Assembly (NCBI RefSeq): GCF_030818075.1
Contig: NZ_JAUSZZ010000001.1
Span: forward strand, 620,001-684,000
Reading direction: 5' to 3'
DNA length: 64,000 nt
DNA from: Microbacterium proteolyticum
Lineage (GTDB): Bacteria; Actinomycetota; Actinomycetes; Actinomycetales; Microbacteriaceae
The notes under the pieces are model-generated. The model searched no databases and was not told where the DNA came from. It saw only the letters and a program-made list of their open reading frames with translations. Both the position numbers and the translations under genes were made by a program. This document shows, in pieces, positions 43,221 through 51,889 of the stretch; within the stretch, counting starts at the first letter, position 1, and each line of letters begins with the position of its first letter.

Positions 43221-44506
43221 CAGTCGATGAGGTCGTGTCGCACGATGACCTGGTCGCGCGCGGGGCCGACACCGACCACCGAGATGCGGGTGCCGCTCAT
43301 CTTCTCGAGCGCCAGCACATAGTCCTGCGCGTTCTGCGGGAGGTGATCGAACGTGCGGGCGGTGGAGATGTCTTCGCTCCAGCCCGGGTAGTACTCGAGG
43401 ATCGGCTTCGCGTGGTGGAAGTCGGTCTGGTTGACCGGCAGGTCGTCGAACCGTTCGCCGTCGACGTCGTACGCGACGCACACGGGGATCTGCTCGAGAC
43501 CCCCGAGGATGTCGAGCTTGGTCAGAACGAGGTCGGTGATGCCGTTGATGCGCGTCGCATACCGGGTGATGGGGGCGTCGTACCAGCCGACCCGACGGGG
43601 GCGACCGGTGGTGGTGCCGAACTCGAAGCCGCGCGAGCGCAGCCAGTCGCCGTTCTCGTCGAACAGCTCGGTCGGGAACGGACCCGAGCCGACGCGCGTC
43701 GTGTACGCCTTGACGATGCCGACGATGCGGTCGAGGCGGTTGGGACCGACGCCCGATCCGGTCGATGCGCCACCGGCGGTGGCCGACGACGACGTCACGA
43801 ACGGGTACGTGCCGTGGTCGACATCGAGCATGGTGGCCTGGCCGCCCTCGAACACGACGACGTCGCCGGCCTCGAGGGCATCGTTGAGCAGCAGCGACGT
43901 GTCGGCGACCATGGGACGCACGCGCTCCGCGTACGACAGCAGGTCTTCGACGATCTCGTCGGCCGTGATCGAGCGGCGGTTGAAGATCTTCACCAGCAGG
44001 TGGTTCTTCTGGTCGAGCGCCCCCTCCACCTTCTGCCGCAGGATGTTCTCGTCGAAGAGGTCTTGCACGCGGATGCCGACGCGGTTGATCTTGTCGGCAT
44101 AGGCGGGGCCGATGCCGCGCCCGGTGGTGCCGATCATGCGCTTGCCGAGGAAGCGCTCGGTGACCTTGTCGAGCGTGCGGTGGTACTGCGTGATGAGGTG
44201 CGCGTTGGCGCTGATCTTGAGCCGGCTCGTGTCGAGGCCGCGGGCGTTGAGCGCCTCGAGCTCGTTGAAGAGCACCTCGAGGTCGACCACGACACCGTTG
44301 CCGATGACGGGGGTGACCCCCGGAGACAGGATGCCGCTCGGCAGCAGGTGCAGCGCGTACTTCTCGTCGCCGATGACGACGGTGTGCCCGGCGTTGTTGC
44401 CGCCGTTGAACTTCACCACCCAGTCGGTACGCTCACCGAGCAGGTCGGTGGCCTTGCCCTTGCCCTCGTCGCCCCACTGGACGCCGACGATCACGATTCC
44501 GGGCAT
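43220..44506 (-). CDS. purA: Adenylosuccinate synthetase
   Basis: A 428-residue PurA joining IMP and aspartate with GTP in AMP synthesis. It begins [20 protein letters not shown] (GDEGKGK phosphate loop), has the catalytic NNAGHTV at about residues 36-42, GIGPAYADK near 130 and [10 protein letters not shown] near 308. Length is standard. ATG at 44506 has the RBS GAGGAG; the 11-residue upstream extension is unlikely. The lactonase gene follows with overlapping codons. Confidence 0.96.
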   Translation of the reverse strand: MPGIVIVGVQWGDEGKGKATDLLGERTDWVVKFNGGNNAGHTVVIGDEKYALHLLPSGILSPGVTPVIGNGVVVDLEVLFNELEALNARGLDTSRLKISANAHLITQYHRTLDKVTERFLGKRMIGTTGRGIGPAYADKINRVGIRVQDLFDENILRQKVEGALDQKNHLLVKIFNRRSITADEIVEDLLSYAERVRPMVADTSLLLNDALEAGDVVVFEGGQATMLDVDHGTYPFVTSSSATAGGASTGSGVGPNRLDRIVGIVKAYTTRVGSGPFPTELFDENGDWLRSRGFEFGTTTGRPRRVGWYDAPITRYATRINGITDLVLTKLDILGGLEQIPVCVAYDVDGERFDDLPVNQTDFHHAKPILEYYPGWSEDISTARTFDHLPQNAQDYVLALEKMSGTRISVVGVGPARDQVIVRHDLID

Positions 44507-44674
44507 GTGCGCTCCTCGCGTCTGATTCCGGCGGTACACCCCATCCTATCGAGCGGGTCCGACATCGCCGGGCTCGGGCCGGACCCCGCGCCCGCTCGAT
44601 TCCGCACGGCTCGACGGTGCGCGACACGACGAGTGGGGCGCTCTGCAGAAGCGGGGGGAGAGAGGTGCAGTGGA

Positions 44675-45640
44675 TCAGGGAGAGACCGCGGTCGGAGCGC
44701 GGAGCACCCGTGCGTGGCCGCGCACGAACACGGCCACGACCCCGACGAAGGTCGCGGCCGCGAGGACGACACCGGCGAGCAGGAACCCACCGGCGGGGGC
44801 GACGACGGACTGACCGGCGAGCGCCTGGCCGGTCAGCAGTCCCAGGAGGATGAGGAGCGCGACGCTCGCGACCGCGACGAGCTCGAGCCGCAGGCGTGCG
44901 TCGCGAAGGACGCGGATTCTCCTCCCGGCGAGCTCCAGACCGAGGACACCCAGCGGCAACAGCTGCAGCGCGTGCATGCCCACGAAGTGCGGTACCCGCA
45001 GGTCGCCTCCTTCCGTGCTCCATCCGAAGAAGGGCAGCCCCGCGCCGCCGTCCGGGACCCCGACGGCGTGCGCCCCGACGATCCCCTCGAAGTCATCCAG
45101 TTGCGCCTCGGTCGGCCCGGTCATGAAGAAGGCGACGGCCATACCGATGAGCCCGATGCCGACGCCGGCGCGGACGGCGAGCGTGCGTGCGCGATCGGGC
45201 GTCGGATTGAGCACGAGTGCGACCGCGGCGGCGAGCCCCGCGATCCACAGCGCCGCGATCGAGGCACCCATGACCACCCAGAGCGTGCTGTTCAACGGCG
45301 TGGTGACGTTGAAGTGGCTCGTCGTGCCTGCGGCTGCGGCGCCGGTGATGATCACGATCTCCGCAACGATCGCGACGGCGGTCACGGTGCCCGCGATGTC
45401 GGCCACGCGTCGCCATCGCCGCAACTGTCCGATCATCCACGCGATCGTGATGGCATACAGTCCCAGCGAGATCGCGAACTTCATCGGCTTGAACCAGGCA
45501 TTCTGACCGAGGATCTCGCGTGGGTCGACCACCGCGGCGACGCCGGTGACCAGGACCAGACCTCCCATCGCCGCAGCGACGACGACGAGCGGGCGATGCC
45601 ACCGGTCCGGCAGGGGAAGGGCGCTGCTGATGCTGTTCAC
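44675..45640 (-). CDS. Multi-pass membrane protein of unknown function
   Basis: A 321-residue protein with about eight membrane helices, arranged in pairs separated by short loops. Notable are QNAWFKPMKFAISLGLYAI (residues 45-63), GTTSHFNVTTPLNSTLW (about 103-119) and FVGMHALQLLPLGVL (about 218-232). These conserved-looking His and Asn residues suggest a redox or transport role, but no family is recognised with confidence. The GTG at 45640 has the RBS GGGAG. It lies 24 bp after the tetR stop in the same direction, so TetR probably controls it. The 168-bp gap towards purA shows nothing. Confidence 0.7.
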   Translation of the reverse strand: MNSISSALPLPDRWHRPLVVVAAAMGGLVLVTGVAAVVDPREILGQNAWFKPMKFAISLGLYAITIAWMIGQLRRWRRVADIAGTVTAVAIVAEIVIITGAAAAGTTSHFNVTTPLNSTLWVVMGASIAALWIAGLAAAVALVLNPTPDRARTLAVRAGVGIGLIGMAVAFFMTGPTEAQLDDFEGIVGAHAVGVPDGGAGLPFFGWSTEGGDLRVPHFVGMHALQLLPLGVLGLELAGRRIRVLRDARLRLELVAVASVALLILLGLLTGQALAGQSVVAPAGGFLLAGVVLAAATFVGVVAVFVRGHARVLRAPTAVSP

Positions 45641-45664
45641 GATGGACTCCCGGTTCCGGTCGGT

Positions 45665-46294
45665 TCAGATGGGGCTGGAGGACCCAGCTCCGGCGACGTG
45701 CGTGCCGACGGCGGCTTCGTCCCGGAGAACATCGGCGACGAGATGCGCGAGCAGGTCATCCGACACCTCGGAGTTGCGGAAGAGGGTCAGGTGAATGAGC
45801 GGCCCGATCAGGGCGGCCGTCGCCGCACGCACGTCGAGAGCGGGGCGCAGCCCCTCAGCGGTGCGCGCGAGGTCGAAGCTCGCGGACAGTCGGCGTTCCA
45901 CTTCCTCGAAGAACTCGTCCCGACGGACCGCGACCTCCTCGTCCCACAGGGCCTGATGCATGAGCGTCAACGTCGCGACGCCGACTTCGGGCAGGGTCAG
46001 TCGGTCGACGAGGGTCCGCAAGCTGGCCACCAGCCAGTCGCGAACGGGCACGGTGGGGTCGACGAAGAACGGGAGCTCACTGCCCAGAATCGTGTGGAGG
46101 AGCAACTCGCGGGTCGTCGGCCAGTGCCGATACACCGTGGCTCTCCCCACCCCGGACTCGGCGGCGACGCGTTGATGGGTCACGGCCGACGGCCCCTCGC
46201 GGGTCAGGAGCCGGATCGCCGCATCTTCGATGATCGCTCTGCTGCGCAGGTGGCGGGGATCGGTCACGCCACGTTCTGAGACAGATTGTTTCAT
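45665..46294 (-). CDS. TetR family transcriptional regulator (first)
   Basis: A TetR repressor of 209 residues from ATG 46294, or 200 from GTG 46267. The helix-turn-helix is AIIEDAAIRLLTREGPSAVTHQRVAAESGVGRATVYRHWP, and the C-terminal ligand domain is helical. The GTG start may be the real one because an operator-like palindrome (46277-46293) would otherwise lie inside the first codons. It is probably autoregulated and co-transcribed with the downstream membrane protein gene. Confidence 0.88.
   Translation of the reverse strand: MKQSVSERGVTDPRHLRSRAIIEDAAIRLLTREGPSAVTHQRVAAESGVGRATVYRHWPTTRELLLHTILGSELPFFVDPTVPVRDWLVASLRTLVDRLTLPEVGVATLTLMHQALWDEEVAVRRDEFFEEVERRLSASFDLARTAEGLRPALDVRAATAALIGPLIHLTLFRNSEVSDDLLAHLVADVLRDEAAVGTHVAGAGSSSPI
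46277..46293. promoter_or_regulatory. TetR operator-like palindrome, site 1
   Basis: TGAGAC-AGATT-GTTTCA fits TGAGRC-N5-GTYTCA, the same form as site 2 at 46323-46339. It overlaps the upstream candidate ATG of tetR and lies just ahead of the alternative GTG start. Two matching sites beside a tetR gene are good evidence for its operators. Confidence 0.55.
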
Positions 46295-46322
46295 ACATGA
46301 CAGTGTGGCACGACTCCCCCTG

Positions 46323-46339
46323 TGAGGCAAGACGTCTCA
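46323..46339. promoter_or_regulatory. TetR operator-like palindrome, site 2
   Basis: TGAGGC-AAGAC-GTCTCA, extended to 46321-46341 by TG...CA. Its centre is 46 bp from that of site 1, about four to five helical turns. It lies between tetR and the RraA gene end, in the likely tetR promoter. Confidence 0.55.
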
Positions 46340-46475
46340 CAGATGTCGCATCAGCCCGCGCCCGCACGATGAAGAGCGGTGGCACCGCCGTCGCGCGCCG
46401 CATCACGCTCGGGCGCCGCGCCGTCGGCCACGGGTTCGCCCACCGCGCAATGACCGGCGGTGACGATCGATGACG

Positions 46476-47093
46476 CTAGCGCGGCCGAGGCAGACCGAGC
46501 AGATCGAGGGTGGTGGCTCCCTCGAGGATCCGTCGTCGCATTTCGTTCTCCTTGCGCTCCCGCTCGTGCCCCCTCTCGATGGCCTGATCGAGTTCGACGG
46601 CCGGGACGACGACGAGTCCGTCGGCGTCTCCGAGAATCGCATCGCCGGGATGCACGAGTTGTCCCCCGATCGTGACCGGGACGCCGACGTCTCCGCGCTG
46701 CACCTTGGTCGTCTTGCGGATGCACACACCGCGGGTGAAGACGGGGAAGCCCGCCGCGATGATGTCCTGACTGTCGCGAACGGCACCGTCGATGACCAGA
46801 GCCGCCAGGCCCCGCTGTTGCGCTGCGAGAGTGAGGACGTCGCCCCAGGGACCCGCTTCGACGTAGCCCCCGGCGTCGACGACGAGAACGTCGCCGGGAC
46901 CCGCGTGGAGAAGACCGACGTGGATGAACCAGTTGTCCGCCGGCTCCAAACGGATGGTCACCGCTCGTCCGGCCACGCGCGACGTCGGGTCCAGGGGCTT
47001 GATCGCGGGGTCGATGGCACCCCGCTGCCCGTTGGCCTCGTAGACGGTCGCCGCACCGAGGGCCGCGAGGGCGGTGTAACGGGGGTCGGGCAT
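46476..47093 (-). CDS. RraA family aldolase/decarboxylase (HMG/CHA aldolase-like)
   Basis: A 205-residue RraA-fold protein. Family members in catabolic clusters cleave 4-hydroxy-4-methyl- or 4-carboxy-4-hydroxy-2-oxo acids to pyruvate plus another oxo acid, or decarboxylate oxaloacetate. The catalytic segment GPWGDVLTLAAQQRGLAALV-IDGAVRD at about residues 81-107 continues with SQD, giving the metal-site motif RDxxD used by class II pyruvate aldolases. The ATG at 47093 has RBS AAGGAGACC. It follows tetR by 25 bp and diverges from the pxpABC-like operon, suggesting a shared pathway. Confidence 0.82.
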   Translation of the reverse strand: MPDPRYTALAALGAATVYEANGQRGAIDPAIKPLDPTSRVAGRAVTIRLEPADNWFIHVGLLHAGPGDVLVVDAGGYVEAGPWGDVLTLAAQQRGLAALVIDGAVRDSQDIIAAGFPVFTRGVCIRKTTKVQRGDVGVPVTIGGQLVHPGDAILGDADGLVVVPAVELDQAIERGHERERKENEMRRRILEGATTLDLLGLPRPR

Positions 47094-47118
47094 GAGGTCT
47101 CCTTCTGTCAGGGGGAGG

Positions 47119-47718
47119 TCAGACGCGCACGGCGTCGAGAGAACGCCACTCGCGCAGAGCGGCGATATAGGCGATCCGCATCAGCTCGATCGCGTCGGGC
47201 ATGGCATGGCCGCGTGCGGTGAGGTCGAGCAGATCGCGGGGGTCGAACATCAGGTTCAGGAGGAAGAGGGCGCTCTCGAAGCGGTCCTCCTCGATCTGCT
47301 CCGCCTTCAGCAGCCGTCGCAGCGGTCGCTCCCACGCCTCCCGGGTGGTGGCGATCAAGGGATCCTGCGCGTCCAAACGCTCGAGATATCCGCGACGCGA
47401 CCGCAACTGCACCAGTCCGGACCCGTAGACCTCGATGATCGATCCCCACTCGGTCAGGACCTGGGCGAACAGATGGATGCCAGGGGCCTCGCATTCGTGC
47501 GAGAAGTCCCTGAGCTGCGCGAGGACCTCGATCATGTAACGCCCCAGCAGGGCGTCCGTGGAGGCGTAGTAGCGGTACACCGTCGGCGCCGACAGACCGG
47601 CCCTGTCCGCAACGGCGGGGATGTTCACCCCCGTCGGATCATCGCGGAGAAGCTCACCGGTCGCGCGCAGGATCGCCCGGTTGTTTCGCACGACGTCTTT
47701 GCGGGGCCTTCTCGCCAC
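47119..47718 (-). CDS. TetR family transcriptional regulator (second)
   Basis: A 199-residue regulator with an N-terminal HTH (RNNRAILRATGELLRDDPTG, then VADRAGLSAPTVYRYYAS) and a helical C-terminal ligand-binding domain. The GTG at 47718 has the strong [13 protein letters not shown], better than the in-frame TTG/ATG options upstream. It is divergent from the pxpA-like gene, with a 204-bp region between them, and upstream of the RraA gene. This makes it the obvious regulator of the whole catabolic cluster. Confidence 0.88.
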   Translation of the reverse strand: MARRPRKDVVRNNRAILRATGELLRDDPTGVNIPAVADRAGLSAPTVYRYYASTDALLGRYMIEVLAQLRDFSHECEAPGIHLFAQVLTEWGSIIEVYGSGLVQLRSRRGYLERLDAQDPLIATTREAWERPLRRLLKAEQIEEDRFESALFLLNLMFDPRDLLDLTARGHAMPDAIELMRIAYIAALREWRSLDAVRV

Positions 47719-47889
47719 GGGTGGTCCTTTCCTCAAAGCACGAAGAAAAGCTAACACAGCTCTCACTTCATGCACGAGACCCATCATCTCGGATCACCGT
47801 CTCGAAGGGATCCGCGATGTTTCACCCGTGTTTCTGGCGCTGAAAGTTTCTGCGTCGCGCTTGCATCTCCCCCTCCGCCGCCGCAGCAT

Positions 47890-47911
47890 AAACGCAACAC
47901 CGTTTGTGTTT
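47890..47911. promoter_or_regulatory. Operator-like inverted repeat upstream of pxpA
   Basis: AAACGCAA-CACCGT-TTGTGTTT (arms match at 7 of 8 positions) lies 11 bp before the pxpA-like ATG and just ahead of its RBS AGGAG. It sits in an AT-rich island unlike the surrounding DNA. It is a candidate site for the divergent TetR. Confidence 0.5.
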
Positions 47912-47922
47912 TAGGAGCAGAG

Positions 47923-48696
47923 ATGACGCGCACCATCGATCTCATCGCCGACGTCGGCGAGGGGTACGGCCCCTGGGGGCTCGGCGACGACGCCGAGCTG
48001 CTTCCTCTGCTCACGTCCGCCAACATCGCCTGCGGCTTCCACGCCGGAGACCCCGCGGTGATGGAGTCGACGGTGTCGAGGTGCCGGGATCTCGGAGTCG
48101 CGGTGGGAGCCCACCCCGGGTTCGACGACCGTCGCGGGTTCGGCCGCCGCACGATCGAGATGACCGCCGACGAAGTGCGTCAGGACGTGCTCTATCAGCT
48201 GGGCGCGATCTCGGCGTTCGCACGAGCGGAGCAGGTCCCCCTCGAACACGTCACGCCGCACGGACGCCTCGGCAACCTCAGCATGACCGACCGGACCTAC
48301 GCGACGGGCATCGTCGACGCGGTCGAGAAGTTCGACCCGACACTGCCGATCGTGACCCCTCCCGGCGTGATCGTCGACATCGCCCGCGCGCGCGGGCTGA
48401 CCGTGGCCCGCCTGGTCCTCGCGGACCGCGCGTACGAGCCCGACGGAACGCTCGTCTCGCGACGCCGGCCCGGGGCCGTGCTCCACGATCCGGAAGAGAT
48501 CCTGGACCGACTCGCCCAGCTCGTCGAGACGGACACGATCACGGCCGTCGACGGCACCGTCATCCCGGCCGACGCCGACTCGATCCTCCTCCACGGCGAC
48601 ACGCCGGGGGCGGTGTCCCTCGCCCTCCGCATCCGCGACACGCTCCGCGAGAGCGGAGCCCGCATCGCCCCGCTGCGGGAGGTCCTGAACCCATGA
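47923..48696 (+). CDS. pxpA: LamB/YcsF family protein, 5-oxoprolinase subunit A-like
   Basis: A 257-residue protein of the PxpA (LamB/YcsF) family, which opens the 5-oxoproline ring with PxpB and PxpC. Conserved parts include TSANIACGFHAGDP (about residues 29-42), VGAHPGF, DRAYEPDG and ITAVDGTVIP. Two usually strong motifs differ from what I know of the family: the N-terminal NxDLGE-like segment reads ADVGEGYG, and the KPHGALYN motif reads TPHGRLGN. This may mean a different lactam substrate. The ATG at 47923 has the RBS AGGAGCAG. The stop overlaps the pxpB ATG. Confidence 0.85.
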   Translation: MTRTIDLIADVGEGYGPWGLGDDAELLPLLTSANIACGFHAGDPAVMESTVSRCRDLGVAVGAHPGFDDRRGFGRRTIEMTADEVRQDVLYQLGAISAFARAEQVPLEHVTPHGRLGNLSMTDRTYATGIVDAVEKFDPTLPIVTPPGVIVDIARARGLTVARLVLADRAYEPDGTLVSRRRPGAVLHDPEEILDRLAQLVETDTITAVDGTVIPADADSILLHGDTPGAVSLALRIRDTLRESGARIAPLREVLNP

Positions 48697-49391
48697 ACGC
48701 CGCCCGCGTCACGCCGTACGGGGACTCGGCCCTCCTCGTCGAATCCGATGCACCGCACGTCACGCAGAGGTGGGAGGCCGCCCACCGGCTCGGCGCCTCG
48801 CTGCGCGCGTCGACTCCCCCCGGTGTGGAGGGGATCATCGCCACTTTCGACACCCTGGTGGTGGAGTTCGACCCGCTCCGGACGGATGTCGCCGATCTGA
48901 CCTCCCGTCTGCTCGCGGAGAGTGCCGCCCCGGCCCGTGGGACGGCTCCCGGCCGCGAGTGGATCATCCCGATCCTCTACGGCGGCGACGCCGGCCCCGA
49001 CATGGTCGCGGTCGCCGACGAACTGGGCATCACGCCCGACGACTTCGTCGATCAGCACTCCTCGGCGTCCTGGCGGGTGGCGTTCAACGGGGCACCCGGC
49101 GGCGCGCCGCTGCACGAAGGGTCGCCGTTCGCATCATCGATCCGCCGACGTCCCGAACCGCGCATCCGCATTCCGGCCGGTTCGCTCGCCGTCGCGGGTC
49201 ATCAGGGCACCTTCTACACGATTCCCGCTCCCGGAGGCTGGCGACTGATCGGTCGCACCCCGCTGCGCCTCATCGCGCCCGAGCGCCCCGAGTTCGTCGC
49301 CATCCAGCCCGGCGACATCCTGCGTTTCCGTCCGATCTCGGCCGCCGAGTTCGCCGCGACCGAGCCCCAATTCGTCGGGAGTCGGCGATGA
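48693..49391 (+). CDS. pxpB: 5-oxoprolinase subunit B-like (PxpB/KipI family)
   Basis: A 232-residue protein of the allophanate-hydrolase subunit 1 (KipI/PxpB) family. It has VTPYGDSALLVESD at the start, PGVEGIIATFDTLVVEFDP near residues 43-61, EWIIPILYGGDAGPDMVAVADELG near 90-113, and the C-terminal cyclophilin-like domain with VAGHQGTFYTIPAPGGWRLIGRTP. Together with PxpC it forms the ATP-dependent half of 5-oxoprolinase. The ATG at 48693 overlaps the pxpA stop, and its stop overlaps pxpC. Confidence 0.9.
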   Translation: MNAARVTPYGDSALLVESDAPHVTQRWEAAHRLGASLRASTPPGVEGIIATFDTLVVEFDPLRTDVADLTSRLLAESAAPARGTAPGREWIIPILYGGDAGPDMVAVADELGITPDDFVDQHSSASWRVAFNGAPGGAPLHEGSPFASSIRRRPEPRIRIPAGSLAVAGHQGTFYTIPAPGGWRLIGRTPLRLIAPERPEFVAIQPGDILRFRPISAAEFAATEPQFVGSRR

Positions 49392-50401
49392 CCGCGAGTC
49401 TCACGGTCCTCGAGGCCACCCGCGCCGCCGTGACCGATCTCGGCCGGTTCGGGTCTGCTCATCTCGGCATCCAGGTGAACGGCGCTGCCGACCAGGTGTC
49501 CGCTCGCACGGCGAACATCCTCGTCGGCAACGGCGACGGCGCACCCGTGCTCGAGACGTCCCTCACTCCCCTCGGCGTCCGCACGCAGACGACGGCACTC
49601 ATCGCGGTCACCGGTGCCGTCGGCGCCGCCACGATCGACGGCGTCGAGCTGCCCCTGCGCACGCCCGTGCTCACCTGGCCCGGCGCCGAAGTGCGCATCG
49701 AGCCGGCGAGGGCCGGAGTGCATTCGTACCTCGCGGTCCACGGGACGATGCGCGGCGACCTGTTCCGCGGAAGTGTCGCCGTCGACCCCCTGCTGGGGCG
49801 CGGTCGTCGACTCGCCGTCGGCGACTCGGTCGAGGTGGACGACGCCGACGTCAACCTGCCCCCCTTCCTCCCCCTCTTCCGCCTGAACGCGCCGGCACCG
49901 GAGCACACGCACACGTGGACCCTGGACGTCCTCGCGGGCCCGGAGGCCGGACAGTTCCCGGGCCTGATCGATGCGCTGCCCCACACCGTCTTCACGGTCG
50001 GCACGGACAGCGACCAGGCCGGCACACGTCTGGAAGGCCCGACGTTCCGGCGCATCGCCTCGGACGAGATCCTCTCGCGCGGTGTCCCGCTGGGTGCGGT
50101 GGAGATCCCCCCGGCGGGCGGGCTGATCGCCCTCCAGCGTGGGCGCCCCATGACCGCCGGCTACCCCGTCGCCGTCGTCGTCGCGCGCGCCTCGCACCAC
50201 CTGCTCGCGCAGGTCCGCCCCGGCGACGACGTGCGTCTGCGACTCGTCGACCGCGCCGACGCGGTGCGTCGCCTCGCCGACATCGACACGTCGCTGTCCG
50301 ATCTGCGTCGGCGGGCCGCCGCGATGTACGACGCCTGCGGTCTCTTCGACCGTTCCCAAACCTGCTCCACCCTCTCACCCGCACAGAAAGCGAGCGCATG
50401 A
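49388..50401 (+). CDS. pxpC: 5-oxoprolinase subunit C-like (PxpC/KipA family)
   Basis: A 337-residue biotin-independent carboxyltransferase-like protein of the allophanate hydrolase subunit 2 (KipA/PxpC) family. It has VTDLGRFGSAHLGIQVNGAADQ near residues 15-36, AVTGAVGAATIDG, SYLAVHG near 119, and GGLIALQRGRPMTAGYPVAVVV near 241-262. The ATG at 49388 overlaps the pxpB stop (ATGA), and its own stop overlaps the MFS transporter start (ATGA), so enzyme and transporter are tightly co-expressed. Confidence 0.9.
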   Translation: MTASLTVLEATRAAVTDLGRFGSAHLGIQVNGAADQVSARTANILVGNGDGAPVLETSLTPLGVRTQTTALIAVTGAVGAATIDGVELPLRTPVLTWPGAEVRIEPARAGVHSYLAVHGTMRGDLFRGSVAVDPLLGRGRRLAVGDSVEVDDADVNLPPFLPLFRLNAPAPEHTHTWTLDVLAGPEAGQFPGLIDALPHTVFTVGTDSDQAGTRLEGPTFRRIASDEILSRGVPLGAVEIPPAGGLIALQRGRPMTAGYPVAVVVARASHHLLAQVRPGDDVRLRLVDRADAVRRLADIDTSLSDLRRRAAAMYDACGLFDRSQTCSTLSPAQKASA

Positions 50402-51705
50402 CCACCACCTCTGCCGCACCGCAGACGCAGCTCAGCAAGAAGCAACTCCGCAAGGTCGTCTTCGGAGGCTCCGCCGGCGTCTTCGTCGAGTTCTTCGATT
50501 ACGGCATCTATGGATTCCTCGCCAGCACCATCGCGCTGGTCTTCTTCCCGCCCACCGCACCCACCGCGGGCATCATCATGACCTGGGGGATCTTCGCCCT
50601 GACGTTCCTCGTCCGCCCGATCGGCGGACTGGTCATCGGCTCCATCGCCGACCGCATCGGACGCCGCCCCGCCCTCGTCCTCTCCCTGACCCTCATGTCC
50701 GGTGCGACCGTCGGCATCGGCCTCCTGCCCGGCTACGCCGTCATCGGGGTGGCTGCCCCCATCCTCCTGCTGCTCCTGCGTCTCATCCAGGGCTTCTCCG
50801 CCGGCGGCGAGGTGGCCAGCGCCTACTCGTTCGTCGCCGAGAACGCCCCGAACCAGTCCCGCGGTTTCCTCACCTCCCTTCCCCAGGTGGGCTCCTACCT
50901 GGCCATGCTGTGCGGCACCAGTCTCGGCGTCGCCCTCGCGACCTTCCTTCCCGCCGGCTCGCTCGAGGAGTGGGCATGGCGCGTGCCGTTCCTCGTCGCC
51001 GCGCCCCTCGGCCTTCTCGGCTTCTGGATCCGCCGCAGCCTCGACGACACCGTGGCATTCCTGGAGACCAAGAAGAACGACGACGTGGCGCACAACCCGC
51101 TCGCCGAGACCATCCGCGACAAGAGCGTCCTGCGCAAGGTGTTCTTCGCCGTGGCGCTGGCCCTGCTCAACAGCAGCGGCTACTACATCCTCTTCAACTA
51201 CATGCCGAGCTTCCTCACGCGCGAATTCGGGTTCACGACCGGCAACGGTCTGGCCATCACCTCGCTGTCGATCGTCGTCATGCTCGTCGCGATGCCGACG
51301 CTCGCCCGCCTGTCCGACCGCATCGGCCGCAAGCCGGTCATGCTCGCCGCCGCCGCCACCTCGGCGATCGCCGCCATCCCCGGGTACGCCCTCGCCTCGA
51401 CGGGCGACTTCGGACTCGCCGTCCTCGGCGCGGCGCTCATGGCCCTGTGCTTCGCCGGTCACTCCGCCCTGATCGCGGTGTGTCTCGTCGAGCTCTTCCC
51501 CACCCGCGTGCGCGGAACCGCGTATTCCCTGGGCTACAACATCGCCACGGCCATCTTCGGCGGGGCGGCCCCGCTCGTGATGACGAGCCTGATCGCGGCG
51601 ACCGGGCAGACGGCGATCCCCGCCTACTACGTCGTGCTCACCGCCGTGGGCAGCGGCATCGCCGCTCTCTTCATGAACGACGGAGCACGCAAGCCCATCC
51701 AGTGA
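50398..51705 (+). CDS. MFS transporter, metabolite:H+ symporter (MHS) family
   Basis: A 435-residue inner-membrane transporter with about 12 helices. The N-terminal MHS pattern is SAGVFVEFFDYGIYGFLAS (residues 23-41), the loop 2-3 motif IGSIADRIGRRPALVLSL (about 80-97) and RLIQGFSAGGEVASAYSF. MHS members such as KgtP, ShiA and ProP import small acids, osmolytes or aromatics with protons. Coupled to pxpC, it is the likely importer of the compound degraded by this cluster. Confidence 0.9.
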   Translation: MTTTSAAPQTQLSKKQLRKVVFGGSAGVFVEFFDYGIYGFLASTIALVFFPPTAPTAGIIMTWGIFALTFLVRPIGGLVIGSIADRIGRRPALVLSLTLMSGATVGIGLLPGYAVIGVAAPILLLLLRLIQGFSAGGEVASAYSFVAENAPNQSRGFLTSLPQVGSYLAMLCGTSLGVALATFLPAGSLEEWAWRVPFLVAAPLGLLGFWIRRSLDDTVAFLETKKNDDVAHNPLAETIRDKSVLRKVFFAVALALLNSSGYYILFNYMPSFLTREFGFTTGNGLAITSLSIVVMLVAMPTLARLSDRIGRKPVMLAAAATSAIAAIPGYALASTGDFGLAVLGAALMALCFAGHSALIAVCLVELFPTRVRGTAYSLGYNIATAIFGGAAPLVMTSLIAATGQTAIPAYYVVLTAVGSGIAALFMNDGARKPIQ

Positions 51706-51761
51706 CCGGAGGGCGGAGGTCGGAAACGGCCTCCGCCCCCAGCACCGCATCGAGGACACCG

Positions 51762-51887
51762 ATGACATCGCCCTCCCTCCGCTCGTTCTGCTGGGTGTGC
51801 GGCCTCACGGCCACCCCCGCCTGCCAGACCCACGCCCCGCCCCTCGTCGTGCCCCGACACGACGGCACACCCTCCCCCCAGGAGTGA
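51762..51887 (+). CDS. Cys-rich small protein (41 aa), unknown
   Basis: ATG at 51762 follows the RBS GAGGA (51751-51755) and encodes 41 residues with CWVCGLTATPACQTH, that is CxxC then C and H spaced as in a small zinc or iron site. The stop TGA (51885-51887) overlaps a GTG of the aminotransferase frame, and the aminotransferase RBS AGGAG is at its end. RBS, operon position and the Cys pattern argue that it is translated. No family is recognised. Confidence 0.45.
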   Translation: MTSPSLRSFCWVCGLTATPACQTHAPPLVVPRHDGTPSPQE

Positions 51888-51889
51888 CA

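Noticed and set aside
42761..46279. 1172-codon plus-strand ORF across the lactonase, purA, membrane protein and tetR genes
   Set aside because: It runs antisense through four well-supported genes and resembles no protein.
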